IMG/VR virus record: IMGVR_UViG_3300010293_000026
Span: 1 to 31,203 of that record
Reading direction: 5' to 3' (one strand)
Length of the DNA stretch: 31,203 bases
From: a virus
Shown here: in pieces, positions 14,063-21,537 of the stretch
How positions within the stretch are numbered: the stretch's first letter is position 1
How the letters are laid out: every line of letters starts with the position of its first letter
The notes under the pieces: generated by a model
Databases searched by the model: none
What the model was told of the DNA's origin: nothing
The model's input: the letters and a program-made list of their open reading frames with translations, nothing else
Translations under genes and position numbers: made by a program

Positions 14063-16164
14063 CTATTGCAAGTATCCGCAAAACTAATGAAACTCCTGAA
14101 GCGCAATATAAGCGTTGGCATGAGGAGATTTGCATGTCCGAGAAGTCACTGGATGACTTCTGGGAACGTGGTGAGAAGATTCGCCGCCGGTATATAGACG
14201 ACCGCGGCGCACTGGAGTCTGATACCCGCAAGTTCAACCTGTTCACGACTAACGTGGGCATCCTCCAGTCGGCCCTGTACTCCAAGATCCCCAAGGTCAG
14301 CGTGGAGCGCAAGTTCCAGGACATGAATGACGACGTGGCCCGGGTTGCTGCACACATAATGGAGCGCGCAGTCACGCAAGATCTGGATGTCCCCGACTGC
14401 TACTTCTCCCAGATCATGACGGAGTGCATCGAGGATCGCCTGGTGCCGGGTTTTGGCCAGGCGTGGGTTCGTCTCCAGACAGACACTGAGCAACCTGCGG
14501 ACACCATCGACCCCATTACCGGCGAACCGATCACTCCTCCTCCCCAAGTGGTCAACCAGACAGTCATTCTGGAGCATGTCCACTGGAAAGACTTCCTGTG
14601 GTCTCCGTGCCGCACCTGGGCTGAACGCCGTTGGGTGGGTCGTCGGGTCTACATGGACCGCGATAGTCTTGCCACGCGCTTTGGTGAAGAAGTTGCTGAA
14701 AAGATCCCCTTGGACTATGCGCCTAAGAAGGATGGTGAGGATGACAAGACTGAAGTACTACAGAAAGCTATTGTCTACGAGATCTGGGACAGGCAAACCC
14801 GACGCGTCATCTGGCTTAGTAAGTCCTATCCTGAACTCTTGGACGAGCGAGATGACCCTCTCCAGCTTGAAGACTTCGAGCCGTGCCCGCGGCCACTATT
14901 TGCTCTCACCACGACTAGCTCGTGCATTCCTACCGCCGACTACTACCTGATCCAAGACCAGTACAAGGAGCTGGATCAGGTCAACAACCGCATCAGCTTG
15001 CTGAATGAGGCGCTGAAGGTGGTTGGGGTGTACGATCGGGCGTCTGAGGGCGTCCAGCGCATGCTGTCCGAGACTGTTGAGAATCAGCTGGTGCCTGTGG
15101 ATAACTGGGCAATGTTCGCTGAAAAGGGCGGCATCAAGGGGGCGGTGGACTGGCTGCCTATTGAGCAGGTTGCTGCCGTACTAGAGCGTTTGCGGACCCA
15201 CCGTGATGACATTAAGGGGCAGATTTACGAGCTGACTGGTATCTCCGACATTGTGCGGGGTCAGTCGAAAGCCAGTGAGACGCTGGGCGCTCAGCAGATC
15301 AAGGCCCAATATGCGTCTCTACGCATCCAGCAACTGCAAGATTCAGTTGTCAACTTCGCCTCGGCCCTGTTTCGCATCAAGGCGCAGATTCTCGCCAAAC
15401 ACTTCACTCCTGAGCAACTGCTGAAGGTATCCACAATCGAGTTTACTGTGAATGCCAAGCAGCCTGAGCTGATCGGCCAGGCGCTCCAGCTTATCAAGAA
15501 CGAGCAGCAGTTCATGTGGCGGGTGTCGGTCGATGCCGACTCCATGAAGATGGCGGACTATGCGGCTGAGAAGCAAGAGCGTGCGGAGTTTGTCACTTCG
15601 CTGGCCACCTACCTCCAGTCGGCGGCGACAATGGTTAAAGCCGAACCGGGTGCCACCCCCTTGCTTATCTCCATGATCAAGTATGCCACAGCTGCGCAGA
15701 AGGGGGCTAAAGAGCTTGAGGGTATCCTGGATAATACCCTGGCCGCCTGGCAGCAACAGCAGCAGAATCCGCAGCAGAATCCGCAGCCGGATCCTGAGCA
15801 GCAGGCTTTGCAGCAGAAACAGCAGATGGAGCAACAGAAGCAACAAGCTGATATGGCTATCGCGCAGCAGCGTGCGCAAATGGAAATGGCTGCTAAGCAG
15901 CAAGAATTGAAATTCCAAGAGCAGCAGAATGCGATGGAGATACAGCATCAGCAAGCTATGAATGCTCTGGAAATAGAGATGAAAAAGATGGACATGGCGC
16001 TGCAAGCACAAAAGCAGCAATTGGACATGGTATTCAAGCAGCAGCAACAGCAGCAGGCGGCAGCGGCACAGCCTGCTGAGAAAGAGCCACAAGAAACTGG
16101 ACCGCGCGTAGGTAGTATTAGCCGCGGTACTGATGGAAAAATTGCAGGCTGGTCTGCCGCATGA
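14059..16164 (+). CDS. Portal protein
   Basis: This 701-residue portal of the P22-like type forms the dodecameric ring at the DNA-entry vertex and binds the terminase. Recognisable features are the N-terminal helical region (YKRWHEEI...DDFWERGEKIRRRY), the HWKDFLWSPCRTW segment near 173-186, DQYKELDQVNNRISLLNEALK, and the conserved LTGISDIVRGQSKASETLGAQQIKAQY region is at about 394-420. From about 564 to 670 the protein turns into a Gln-rich coiled coil (runs of QQQQQ, QKQQMEQQ), corresponding to the portal barrel area, ending in a charged tail. The start overlaps the previous stop as ATGA, and the end overlaps the endolysin start as ATGA. Confidence 0.95.
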   Translation: MTIASIRKTNETPEAQYKRWHEEICMSEKSLDDFWERGEKIRRRYIDDRGALESDTRKFNLFTTNVGILQSALYSKIPKVSVERKFQDMNDDVARVAAHIMERAVTQDLDVPDCYFSQIMTECIEDRLVPGFGQAWVRLQTDTEQPADTIDPITGEPITPPPQVVNQTVILEHVHWKDFLWSPCRTWAERRWVGRRVYMDRDSLATRFGEEVAEKIPLDYAPKKDGEDDKTEVLQKAIVYEIWDRQTRRVIWLSKSYPELLDERDDPLQLEDFEPCPRPLFALTTTSSCIPTADYYLIQDQYKELDQVNNRISLLNEALKVVGVYDRASEGVQRMLSETVENQLVPVDNWAMFAEKGGIKGAVDWLPIEQVAAVLERLRTHRDDIKGQIYELTGISDIVRGQSKASETLGAQQIKAQYASLRIQQLQDSVVNFASALFRIKAQILAKHFTPEQLLKVSTIEFTVNAKQPELIGQALQLIKNEQQFMWRVSVDADSMKMADYAAEKQERAEFVTSLATYLQSAATMVKAEPGATPLLISMIKYATAAQKGAKELEGILDNTLAAWQQQQQNPQQNPQPDPEQQALQQKQQMEQQKQQADMAIAQQRAQMEMAAKQQELKFQEQQNAMEIQHQQAMNALEIEMKKMDMALQAQKQQLDMVFKQQQQQQAAAAQPAEKEPQETGPRVGSISRGTDGKIAGWSAA

Positions 16165-16583
16165 ACACCCCGGCCCTGCGCCTCGCCAACTACTGGATGG
16201 ACCGCGCGGTCGCCTACAAGGGCGACATGTCGCCGGAGATTGTCCGGGCGGCGACGCATTTGCTGCGCAAGGTTAACCAACTGATCGCGGTGTCCGGGCT
16301 GGCTCTGGAGCCGCACCCTGTCACCCGCAACCCGATTTCAAGCGGCTGGCGTCCTCCTGCCGTGAATGCCAGGGTGCCCAATGCGGCCCCTCGTAGCAAG
16401 CATATGACGGGCGATGCCGTGGACCTCTATGACCCCGAGGGGGAACTGGATGAATGGTGTATGGAGCATCTAGACGTACTGGCGGAGCTTGGGTTGTGGA
16501 TGGAGCACCCGTCCGCGACGAAGGGCTGGTGCCACTTGCAACAAGTTCCGCCGAGGAGCGGCAGAAGGGTGTTTTGGCCATGA
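16161..16583 (+). CDS. Endolysin, M15-family peptidoglycan peptidase
   Basis: This 140-residue enzyme carries the M15 (VanY/DacY-like) zinc motif SKHMTGDAVD with zinc ligands His81 and Asp88, and a third His125 in GWCHLQ. Upstream, SGWRPPAVNARV (61-72) is the typical substrate-loop region of the M15_3 group. Such enzymes cleave peptide crosslinks in murein and serve as phage endolysins. There is no signal peptide, so release should depend on a holin. It opens a GC-rich lysis cassette placed between portal and head genes and overlaps both neighbours. Confidence 0.93.
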   Translation: MNTPALRLANYWMDRAVAYKGDMSPEIVRAATHLLRKVNQLIAVSGLALEPHPVTRNPISSGWRPPAVNARVPNAAPRSKHMTGDAVDLYDPEGELDEWCMEHLDVLAELGLWMEHPSATKGWCHLQQVPPRSGRRVFWP

Positions 16584-16816
16584 CCCGCCGTCCTAGCTAC
16601 TTCATCCGTCTGTTGGATGCCGTGAGCCAATTGCTCAACGTCGCCCTCTTGAATGGCGACGCCAATGAGTCCATCTCCGGCCGCGCCTTCCGCCAAGGCT
16701 GGCGGTGCACTGAGGCGGTGATCGACACACTGGCTTTTTGGGAGCCGGACCACTGCCGGCGGGCGCACGAGACGGACATCCTGCGGGCGCACCGGCTCGT
16801 GAAGGAGAACACATGA
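16580..16816 (+). CDS. Conserved small phage protein in lysis cassette
   Basis: This 78-residue protein starts in ATGA overlap with the endolysin stop. It reads SQLLNVALLNGDANESISGR, then FRQGW, then DTLAFWEPDHCRRA. I recognise this LLNV-LLNGD-NESISGRA-R-GW pattern from many proteobacterial phages and prophages, where it is uncharacterised and often lies in the lysis region. There is no signal peptide or clear membrane span. Its last codons (LVKENT) carry the AAGGAG ribosome site of the next gene. The function is unknown. Confidence 0.8.
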   Translation: MTRRPSYFIRLLDAVSQLLNVALLNGDANESISGRAFRQGWRCTEAVIDTLAFWEPDHCRRAHETDILRAHRLVKENT

Positions 16817-17049
16817 TGCGCTTGTGGCGGTTGCTGTCGAACGGCGAACACCAGTTCCTATGGCGGGACAAAAACGGCGTTCCTAAGACGCACCACAAGC
16901 GCGATTGCCCGCACTGCCGGGCGCGCGGCTACGAGGTCGGCTGCGCACTGCCATTTCGGCAGCACCGCCTGATTGAAAAAGACACACCCGTCTTTTCCTT
17001 CTGGCGGGTGCGTAATTCGTGGCGAAAACTCGTGAAGGAGAACACATGA
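16813..17049 (+). CDS. Small basic Cys/His protein flanked by duplicated junctions
   Basis: This 78-residue basic protein is linked by ATGA overlap to both sides. It contains HHKRDCPHCRARGYEVGC (about 27-44), which could bind zinc, and FLWRDKNG and FWRVRNSWRK segments. No family is recognised. Strikingly, its last 20 bases and its upstream neighbour's last 20 bases are identical (CTCGTGAAGGAGAACACATG), so both proteins end LVKENT and both next genes get the same ribosome site. This fits insertion of the gene by recombination at a short duplicated junction. Confidence 0.7.
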   Translation: MMRLWRLLSNGEHQFLWRDKNGVPKTHHKRDCPHCRARGYEVGCALPFRQHRLIEKDTPVFSFWRVRNSWRKLVKENT

Positions 17050-17270
17050 ACCTCCGCACAAAACGCTGGCTGCGCGGCCTGATGCGCTCCTGGACAGCGA
17101 ATACCGCCGTGGTCATCGCCGTCCTGGGCTACCTGCAAACGCAGCACCAGTTGATCGACAAGCATCTGGGCGCGGACGCCACCGGCCTGATCCTGATGGT
17201 GATCGGCCTGCTGATGGTGGCGCTGCGGGCCAAGACGACGTCGAGCCTTGAAACGAAGGGGGCGAAGTGA
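17046..17270 (+). CDS. Putative holin-like two-span membrane protein
   Basis: This 74-residue protein has a basic N-terminus (LRTKRWLRGLMRSW), a first hydrophobic segment (about 20-31), a second stronger one (45-62, TGLILMVIGLLMVALRA) and a polar tail ending SLETKGAK. Size, topology and position directly among endolysin and spanin genes fit a small class II-like holin or the DUF7940-type membrane proteins found in proteobacterial phage lysis cassettes. Translation is coupled by ATGA with the gene before and GTGA with the gene after. Confidence 0.65.
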   Translation: MNLRTKRWLRGLMRSWTANTAVVIAVLGYLQTQHQLIDKHLGADATGLILMVIGLLMVALRAKTTSSLETKGAK

Positions 17271-17482
17271 GCACCGATAACAGTATCATTTTGTCTGGTT
17301 TGACTTTCGGCGATGCGTTTACCCACATCAAAGCGGGTAAAAAAGTATGCCGTGCCGGCTGGGATGGGAAAGAGGTGTGGTTGCGGGATACCCCCGCAGA
17401 TGCAACGACGGATAACAGGTTTGTCCCCTGGCGAGCAAGGCAAACTGACATGCTGGCCGAAGATTGGATGGTGGTTGAGTGA
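17267..17482 (+). CDS. Tad2-like (DUF2829) protein, putative anti-Thoeris sponge
   Basis: This 71-residue protein matches the DUF2829 family, now called Thoeris anti-defence 2-like. The N-terminal motif is FGDAFTHIKAGKKVCRAGWDG (14-34 region, typical FGxAlxxlkxGkkVxRxGWnG), and the C-terminal signature is VPWRARQTDMLAEDWMVV (53-70; family form pW-aSQtDmlAeDW). Characterised Tad2 proteins bind and sequester signalling nucleotides such as gcADPR, blocking the Thoeris defence; many family members are untested. This copy is shorter than usual, with a compressed middle. It starts at GTG in overlap with the holin-like gene, and its stop overlaps the spanin start, so it is built into the lysis cassette. 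Confidence 0.88.
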   Translation: MSTDNSIILSGLTFGDAFTHIKAGKKVCRAGWDGKEVWLRDTPADATTDNRFVPWRARQTDMLAEDWMVVE

Positions 17483-17967
17483 TCCACCCCCTCGCTCTCC
17501 GCTTCCTGCCGCACGCCCTGGCCGCGATTGCCGTGGTGGGTGTGGCGTGGTGGGGCTACTCAACCATCTGGGACAGAGGCTATGCGCGCTGCGAAGCTGA
17601 ACACTCCGAAGTCCTCGCTCGAGCGACTGCTCAAGCGCATCAGGACTATCTGGATGCCGTTGCCAGGGGTGACGCGCTCTCAGCGAAGCTGGCCACCGCC
17701 CAAACCGAAAACCGGAGGCTGAAGGATGAACTCTCGTCTGACATTGATCGCCTGCGCGGCTTGTGTCCTGCCGGCCTGCGCATCATCCACGATGCCGCCG
17801 CCGCCGGTCGCAACCTGCCCGACGCCGCCCGCGCATCTCTTGACTCGCCCGCAACCGTTGATGCCCGTGCGATCGCTCACGCTGTCGCCGACAACTACGC
17901 AGCCTGCCGAGGCTACATCGACCAACTCAACGCCCTGATCGACTTCCATGACCATCCGAAAAACTGA
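17479..17967 (+). CDS. Rz-like inner-membrane spanin subunit
   Basis: This 162-residue i-spanin starts at a GTG overlapping the previous stop. It has one N-terminal membrane anchor (about 8-27, LPHALAAIAVVGVAWWGYS), a periplasmic alpha-helical coiled-coil stretch (35-95, AEHSEVLARATAQAH through ENRRLKDEL), and a C-terminal region with two cysteines. It works with the outer-membrane lipoprotein Rz1 to fuse the membranes in the last step of lysis of Gram-negative cells. The Rz1 gene is nested inside in another frame, the classical arrangement, which strongly supports the call. Confidence 0.88.
   Translation: MIHPLALRFLPHALAAIAVVGVAWWGYSTIWDRGYARCEAEHSEVLARATAQAHQDYLDAVARGDALSAKLATAQTENRRLKDELSSDIDRLRGLCPAGLRIIHDAAAAGRNLPDAARASLDSPATVDARAIAHAVADNYAACRGYIDQLNALIDFHDHPKN
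17726..17938 (+). CDS. Rz1-like outer-membrane spanin lipoprotein, nested in Rz
   Basis: This 70-residue frame lies entirely within the Rz gene, one base out of frame. It begins with a lipoprotein signal (MNSRLTLIACAACVLPACAS) with lipobox L-P-A-C18, followed by a short Pro-rich mature part (PPPPVATCPTPPAHLLTRPQP). GGAG and AAGG precede its ATG. Small Pro-rich lipoproteins nested in Rz are the hallmark of o-spanins. It ends 29 bases before the Rz stop. Confidence 0.85.
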   Translation: MNSRLTLIACAACVLPACASSTMPPPPVATCPTPPAHLLTRPQPLMPVRSLTLSPTTTQPAEATSTNSTP

Positions 17968-18406
17968 CTCAGCCGTGGAAGATAATCTCCGCGACAAGAT
18001 CATGCGGAATATCGAGGCGTGCGAAGACAAGACGCTGAAGGTCGTACTGCTGACGCAGCTTGAGGTGCTGGACGCCATCGGTAGGAAGATCGACGCCGTG
18101 ATGCGTGACGAGGAAGTGCTGCGCGATCTGGTGCTCAATGGTGATGCTAGTACGCATGGCGATGATCATCGACAGTGGCGCGAGTTTCGCGAGGAGTGGG
18201 TGGAGATTCGGCCCATGCTCGGCATCCTCAAAGATCGTTACGCTCACGGTGGTTACTGCTCGTGGGCTGTCAGCAAGATGGATGCCGAGAAGCAGGACGC
18301 CGAGAGCCGGCGCAAGGTGCGCGACGGCTGGCTGGTGCATGCCACCTGGGCTACGACGGTGGTGATCGCCGGGGCGCTCGCGGCGAAATACCTGGGGGGT
18401 GTGTGA
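17948..18406 (+). CDS. C-tail-anchored membrane protein of the lysis cassette
   Basis: This 152-residue protein starts 20 bases before the end of Rz. It is mostly charged and helical (coiled-coil-like 10-65 and 105-128) with one membrane span at the very C-terminus (about 131-148, HATWATTVVIAGALAAKYLG). This topology resembles XhlA-type holin-associated proteins, but I see no firm family match. It could be a second holin, an antiholin or a superinfection-related membrane protein. It is the last intact gene of the GC-rich cassette. Confidence 0.75.
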   Translation: MTIRKTDSAVEDNLRDKIMRNIEACEDKTLKVVLLTQLEVLDAIGRKIDAVMRDEEVLRDLVLNGDASTHGDDHRQWREFREEWVEIRPMLGILKDRYAHGGYCSWAVSKMDAEKQDAESRRKVRDGWLVHATWATTVVIAGALAAKYLGGV

Positions 18407-18446
18407 TGCACCTTCCCAGGCCAGATTAAAGAGATAGGAGATTCAC

Positions 18447-18539
18447 ATGGCGGACAACATCCCCACGACTGCAAACGCAAGCATCGCCACCGACGACATC
18501 GGCAATTGCTGCTGCTGTCCGCACCGAACTCGAACCTGA
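18447..18539 (+). pseudogene. Truncated, frameshifted N-terminus of a phage structural gene
   Basis: AGGAG precedes an ATG opening a 30-codon frame that begins MADNIPTTANASIATDDIG and then runs into four Cys codons and a stop. The first 19 residues resemble the start of a common family of phage structural proteins (MADN-ip...vATDdigG). The sequence in the +1 frame at the same place reads AIAAAVRTELEPELANMDAPISG, a typical piece of a different phage tail/structural protein, continuous with the next gene. It therefore looks like a recombination joint of two genes with loss of frame. The short peptide may now serve as a leader that delivers ribosomes to the gene 11 bases downstream. Confidence 0.55.
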
Positions 18540-18549
18540 ACTCGCCAAC

Positions 18550-19029
18550 ATGGACGCGCCAATCAGCGGAATTCGTACCGGGGGCGGCGGTGGTTTCCAT
18601 TTCTTGTACGGTCCAGAAGATGAGTACAGGAAGCATAAGAAAGCTGAGGAAGTGTCTAAGACAGTCCTACAGTCGCTTATGGAAGTAGTCGAACCGGGCG
18701 CCCCCCTCAATGAGCCGCTTGTGCGTGAAATCTCAGAAGTACCCATTAATATTACAACTGAGGGGCTCACACAGGCCGTCGCACAGCTTAAAATGGACGC
18801 AGCGCAATTGTTGACATTAACTGCTGACGCGCGTGCTCAGCAGACTCCGCCAACTATTGATGATATGCAAACAGCTATGCTGGAAGCGCAGCTTCTTCAT
18901 ATGAAAACGCAGATTGTAGCTATAGTAACACAAATTGGCGCATTAGCATATGAATTAGAAGTTGTACGAGATGACGGCGAGGCGCTGTTCTTAATTGGCC
19001 AGGCGACACAAGGAGGTGGTAATGCCTAG
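18550..19029 (+). CDS. Hypothetical protein ahead of the head genes
   Basis: This 159-residue protein has a Gly-rich N-terminus (IRTGGGGGFHFLYG), then mostly helical, charged and Gln/Thr-rich sequence (about 35-150). No family is recognised. The ATG lacks a ribosome site but is 11 bases after the stop of the 30-codon leader frame, so reinitiation or a +1 shift in the leader could supply translation. The frame remains open upstream to include AIAAAVRTELEPELAN. Codons become A/T-rich from about 18600, unlike the lysis genes. Its position before the scaffold gene suggests a head-assembly role. Confidence 0.7.
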   Translation: MDAPISGIRTGGGGGFHFLYGPEDEYRKHKKAEEVSKTVLQSLMEVVEPGAPLNEPLVREISEVPINITTEGLTQAVAQLKMDAAQLLTLTADARAQQTPPTIDDMQTAMLEAQLLHMKTQIVAIVTQIGALAYELEVVRDDGEALFLIGQATQGGGNA

Positions 19030-19336
19030 AACTACCTATGTCATGCGCGATGGCAAATTAGTCGAGAAGCATTTGGCTGCCCCGCTTCAAAGTGCACAAC
19101 AAGGTGTAACTATAATTGGCGAAATCCAAGCTTTTGTTTCGCCTATTGACGGTACGCTAATTGATAGCCGCGCTAAACTGCGCGAGCATTGTCGCATGCA
19201 TGAAGTTGTACCTACCGCTGAATTGAAAGGCTTACCACCTAAATTGGCTGCGCAAGAATACACATTGTCCAAGCGAGAGCAGCAAGAAAGGCGCGAGTTT
19301 ATTGCGCATCAAGTGAACCAGAAGTTTCGCAGGTAA
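19022..19336 (+). CDS. Conserved phage protein upstream of scaffold
   Basis: This 104-residue protein starts inside the end of the previous gene, with AGGAGG just upstream. The pattern MPRTTYVMRDGKLVEKHLA, then GEIQAFVSPIDGTLIDSRAKLREH (about 34-57) and a charged C-terminal helix is familiar from podovirus-type phages, which carry such a protein next to scaffold and coat genes. The function is not known to me. The SPIDG-x-I-xSR-xxLREH block recalls a small zinc-ribbon-like fold without the cysteines. Confidence 0.8.
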   Translation: MPRTTYVMRDGKLVEKHLAAPLQSAQQGVTIIGEIQAFVSPIDGTLIDSRAKLREHCRMHEVVPTAELKGLPPKLAAQEYTLSKREQQERREFIAHQVNQKFRR

Positions 19337-19353
19337 ACCACAAGGAGAACACC

Positions 19354-20379
19354 ATGTCTGAGTTGCGCGCGGCGATTGAGTCCGCAGTAAAGGAAGATTC
19401 CAATGTATCGAGTACCCCCGAGAGTACTCCCACTCCCAGTCCAGTCGTGGATTCGTCTCAAAATGCTACGCCTGCGCCGGTTCAGCCTGGTGATCGAGCA
19501 GCCCCCGCAGACCCCGCGCCTAGCGAAGCGCCTGCGGCTCAAGCGAAGGTTGATGAACCTGCGTCTGCGGCGCCTGCTCCAACTGTAGCTACCCCCTACG
19601 ACAAAGCTCCTGCATCCTGGAAGGGTGAAGCCAAGGAAGTGTGGTCCAATCTGCCGGAGCATGTACGGCGTGAAGTATCTCGCCGAGAGAGACAAATTAA
19701 CACCGCTCTCAATGAGAATGCGGCTGTGCGTAAGGAATTTGAGCAAGTTGCGCAAGTTGTGCATGAGTATGCCCCACGCATACGCGAATGGGGTACCAAC
19801 CCGGCGCAGACGCTTGGGATATTCATGGAAGCTGATCGTGCCTTGTCGACTGGGCCGATGGCTTCGCGTGCCGCCAAAATGGCACAAATCATCAAGGACT
19901 ATGGCATTGACTTCCGCGCCTTGGATGCCGCTTTGTCCGGATCCGCTCCCCCACCCCCGGTTGATGTGGGAGCGCAGATGGAGGCACGAATTGAAGCGCT
20001 AGTAAACCAGCGTCTAGCGCCAATCCAGCAGCGCTTCCAGCAAGAAGCTGACGAGCAGCGTCAGGAAGTTGCTATGACTATTCAAGAGATGGCAGCGGAT
20101 ACTACCAACTACCCTTACTTCGAGGATGTAAGGGAGGACATGGCAGACCTGATCGAAATAAATTTTCGGCGGGGCGTTCCGTTATCGCTCCAATCGGCGT
20201 ATAATAAAGTTGTAGGGTATCGTGGCTTTGCGCAACCAAGTCCGCAAGTCGCTCAGCAAGCACAGAAAGCAATTGCTGCATCTGTGTCAGTTGGGGGAGC
20301 TCCAGCGACAGTTGTGAATGGCGGGAACCCTGCGGACTTACGGGGCACTATCCTGAAAGCATACGATGGTGGCAGATGA
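19354..20379 (+). CDS. Capsid scaffolding protein
   Basis: This 341-residue protein with AAGGAGAA before its ATG lies just upstream of the coat gene. Residues 1-85 are acidic, Pro/Ala-rich and probably disordered. A conserved-looking core follows (PASWKGEAKEVWSNLPEHVRREV at about 87-109, HEYAPRIREWGTNPAQTLGIFMEADRAL, AKMAQIIKDYGIDFRALDAAL). Then comes a long helical, Gln/Glu-rich part (205-260, MEARIEALVNQRL...), and a small C-terminal basic end (DLRGTILKAYDGG). This architecture and order fit scaffold proteins of podoviruses, which bind coat protein during prohead assembly and are later released. Confidence 0.85.
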   Translation: MSELRAAIESAVKEDSNVSSTPESTPTPSPVVDSSQNATPAPVQPGDRAAPADPAPSEAPAAQAKVDEPASAAPAPTVATPYDKAPASWKGEAKEVWSNLPEHVRREVSRRERQINTALNENAAVRKEFEQVAQVVHEYAPRIREWGTNPAQTLGIFMEADRALSTGPMASRAAKMAQIIKDYGIDFRALDAALSGSAPPPPVDVGAQMEARIEALVNQRLAPIQQRFQQEADEQRQEVAMTIQEMAADTTNYPYFEDVREDMADLIEINFRRGVPLSLQSAYNKVVGYRGFAQPSPQVAQQAQKAIAASVSVGGAPATVVNGGNPADLRGTILKAYDGGR

Positions 20380-20506
20380 TGACTTCCATCCATTTCAGTG
20401 TAGCCAGTCTCCTGAGTGACTTGCCTGCGACCCACAGGCGGCTAAAGCAGTTTCTGCTCATTAGCGGTTAAGGGAAACCAATCAATTCACTTTCTAGGAG
20501 TACATC

Positions 20507-21487
20507 ATGGCATTCCCCTCGTCCATTAGCGACATCATCGCTACGACCATCCAAAATCGTTCCGGCGTCATTGCCGACAACGTGACCAAGAACAACGCCC
20601 TTCTGGCCTACCTGCAGAAGCAGGGCAACATCAAGAAGTTCAGTGGCGGCAACACCATCCTGCAGGAACTGTCGTTTGCTGAGAATGGCAATGCCAGCTG
20701 GTATTCGGGCTATGACCTGCTGCCGGTTACTGCGCAAGATGTGATCGGCGCGGCTGAATACCAAATCAAACAGTGCGCGGTGCCTGTTGTGGTTTCTGGC
20801 CTGGAGCAGCTGCAAAATGCTGGTAAAGAGCAAATCATCGACCTGTTGGAATCTCGTATTGCTGTTGCTGAGGCCACGATGTCTAACATGATCGCCGCCG
20901 GTATCTATGCTGACGGTACTGGTTTTGCCGGCAAAGAAATCACCGGCCTGAATGCTCAAGTTGCGGTCACCCCGACCAACATTGTTGGCGGTATCGATCG
21001 CAATGCTGCCATTGGTGCTTTCTGGAAGAACAAGTCAGTCGATGCTTCGACGTACCTCGGTGCCGCAACTTCTGCCAACAACATCCAGCAAGTGTTCAAC
21101 TACATGTGGGCGCAACTGGTGCGTGGCCAAGACCGTCCCAAGCTGGTGGTTGTTGACAACGACTACTGGGGCAAATACGTCGCCTCGCTGCAAGCCAACC
21201 AGCGTTTCTCTTCTTCGGCGCAAGCTGACCTGGGCTTCGTGTCGCTGAAGTACATGGACGCTGACATTGTGCTGGACGGCGGCGTTGGCGGCTTCATGGG
21301 CGCGAGCAAGGCGTACTTCCTCAACCCGAAGTATCTCCATTACCGCCCGCACGCCCAACGGAATATGGTGCCCCTGTCCCCCGGCAAACGCTACAGCGTG
21401 AACCAGGATGCCGAGGTGCAAATCCTGGCCTGGGCCGGCAACCTCACCGCCTCCAACCTCTCGCTGCAAGGCGTTGTCGTCGAGTAA
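20507..21487 (+). CDS. Major capsid protein
   Basis: This 326-residue coat protein has AGGAG upstream of its ATG. The N-terminal region NNALLAYLQKQGNIKKFSGGNTILQEL (29-55) and the following SGYDLLPVTAQDVIGAAEYQIKQ, GKEQIIDLLESRIAVAEATMSN and YADGTG segments form the pattern of a widespread podovirus coat family (HK97-type fold expected). It lies after the scaffold and before a probable decoration gene. Codon use shifts to C-ending codons compared with both flanks, as expected of a very highly expressed gene. A 127-base leader precedes it, and a hairpin follows it. Confidence 0.93.
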   Translation: MAFPSSISDIIATTIQNRSGVIADNVTKNNALLAYLQKQGNIKKFSGGNTILQELSFAENGNASWYSGYDLLPVTAQDVIGAAEYQIKQCAVPVVVSGLEQLQNAGKEQIIDLLESRIAVAEATMSNMIAAGIYADGTGFAGKEITGLNAQVAVTPTNIVGGIDRNAAIGAFWKNKSVDASTYLGAATSANNIQQVFNYMWAQLVRGQDRPKLVVVDNDYWGKYVASLQANQRFSSSAQADLGFVSLKYMDADIVLDGGVGGFMGASKAYFLNPKYLHYRPHAQRNMVPLSPGKRYSVNQDAEVQILAWAGNLTASNLSLQGVVVE

Positions 21488-21491
21488 TAGC

Positions 21492-21513
21492 ATGGCCCCT
21501 TAACTGGGGCCAT
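21492..21513 (+). terminator. Hairpin after the coat gene
   Basis: ATGGCCCC and GGGGCCAT form a perfect 8-bp stem around TTAACT, four bases after the coat stop. It is followed by TTGCAATCTTT, not a clean T tract. It probably acts as a partial terminator or protects the 3' end of coat mRNA. Confidence 0.55.
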
Positions 21514-21537
21514 TTGCAATCTTTCAGGAGAAACATC

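Noticed and set aside
15343-16092. Long Leu-rich frame antisense to the portal gene
   Set aside because: It is the mirror of the Gln-rich (CAG) portal tail, which gives CTG Leu codons on the other strand; it has no ribosome site and no protein-like pattern.
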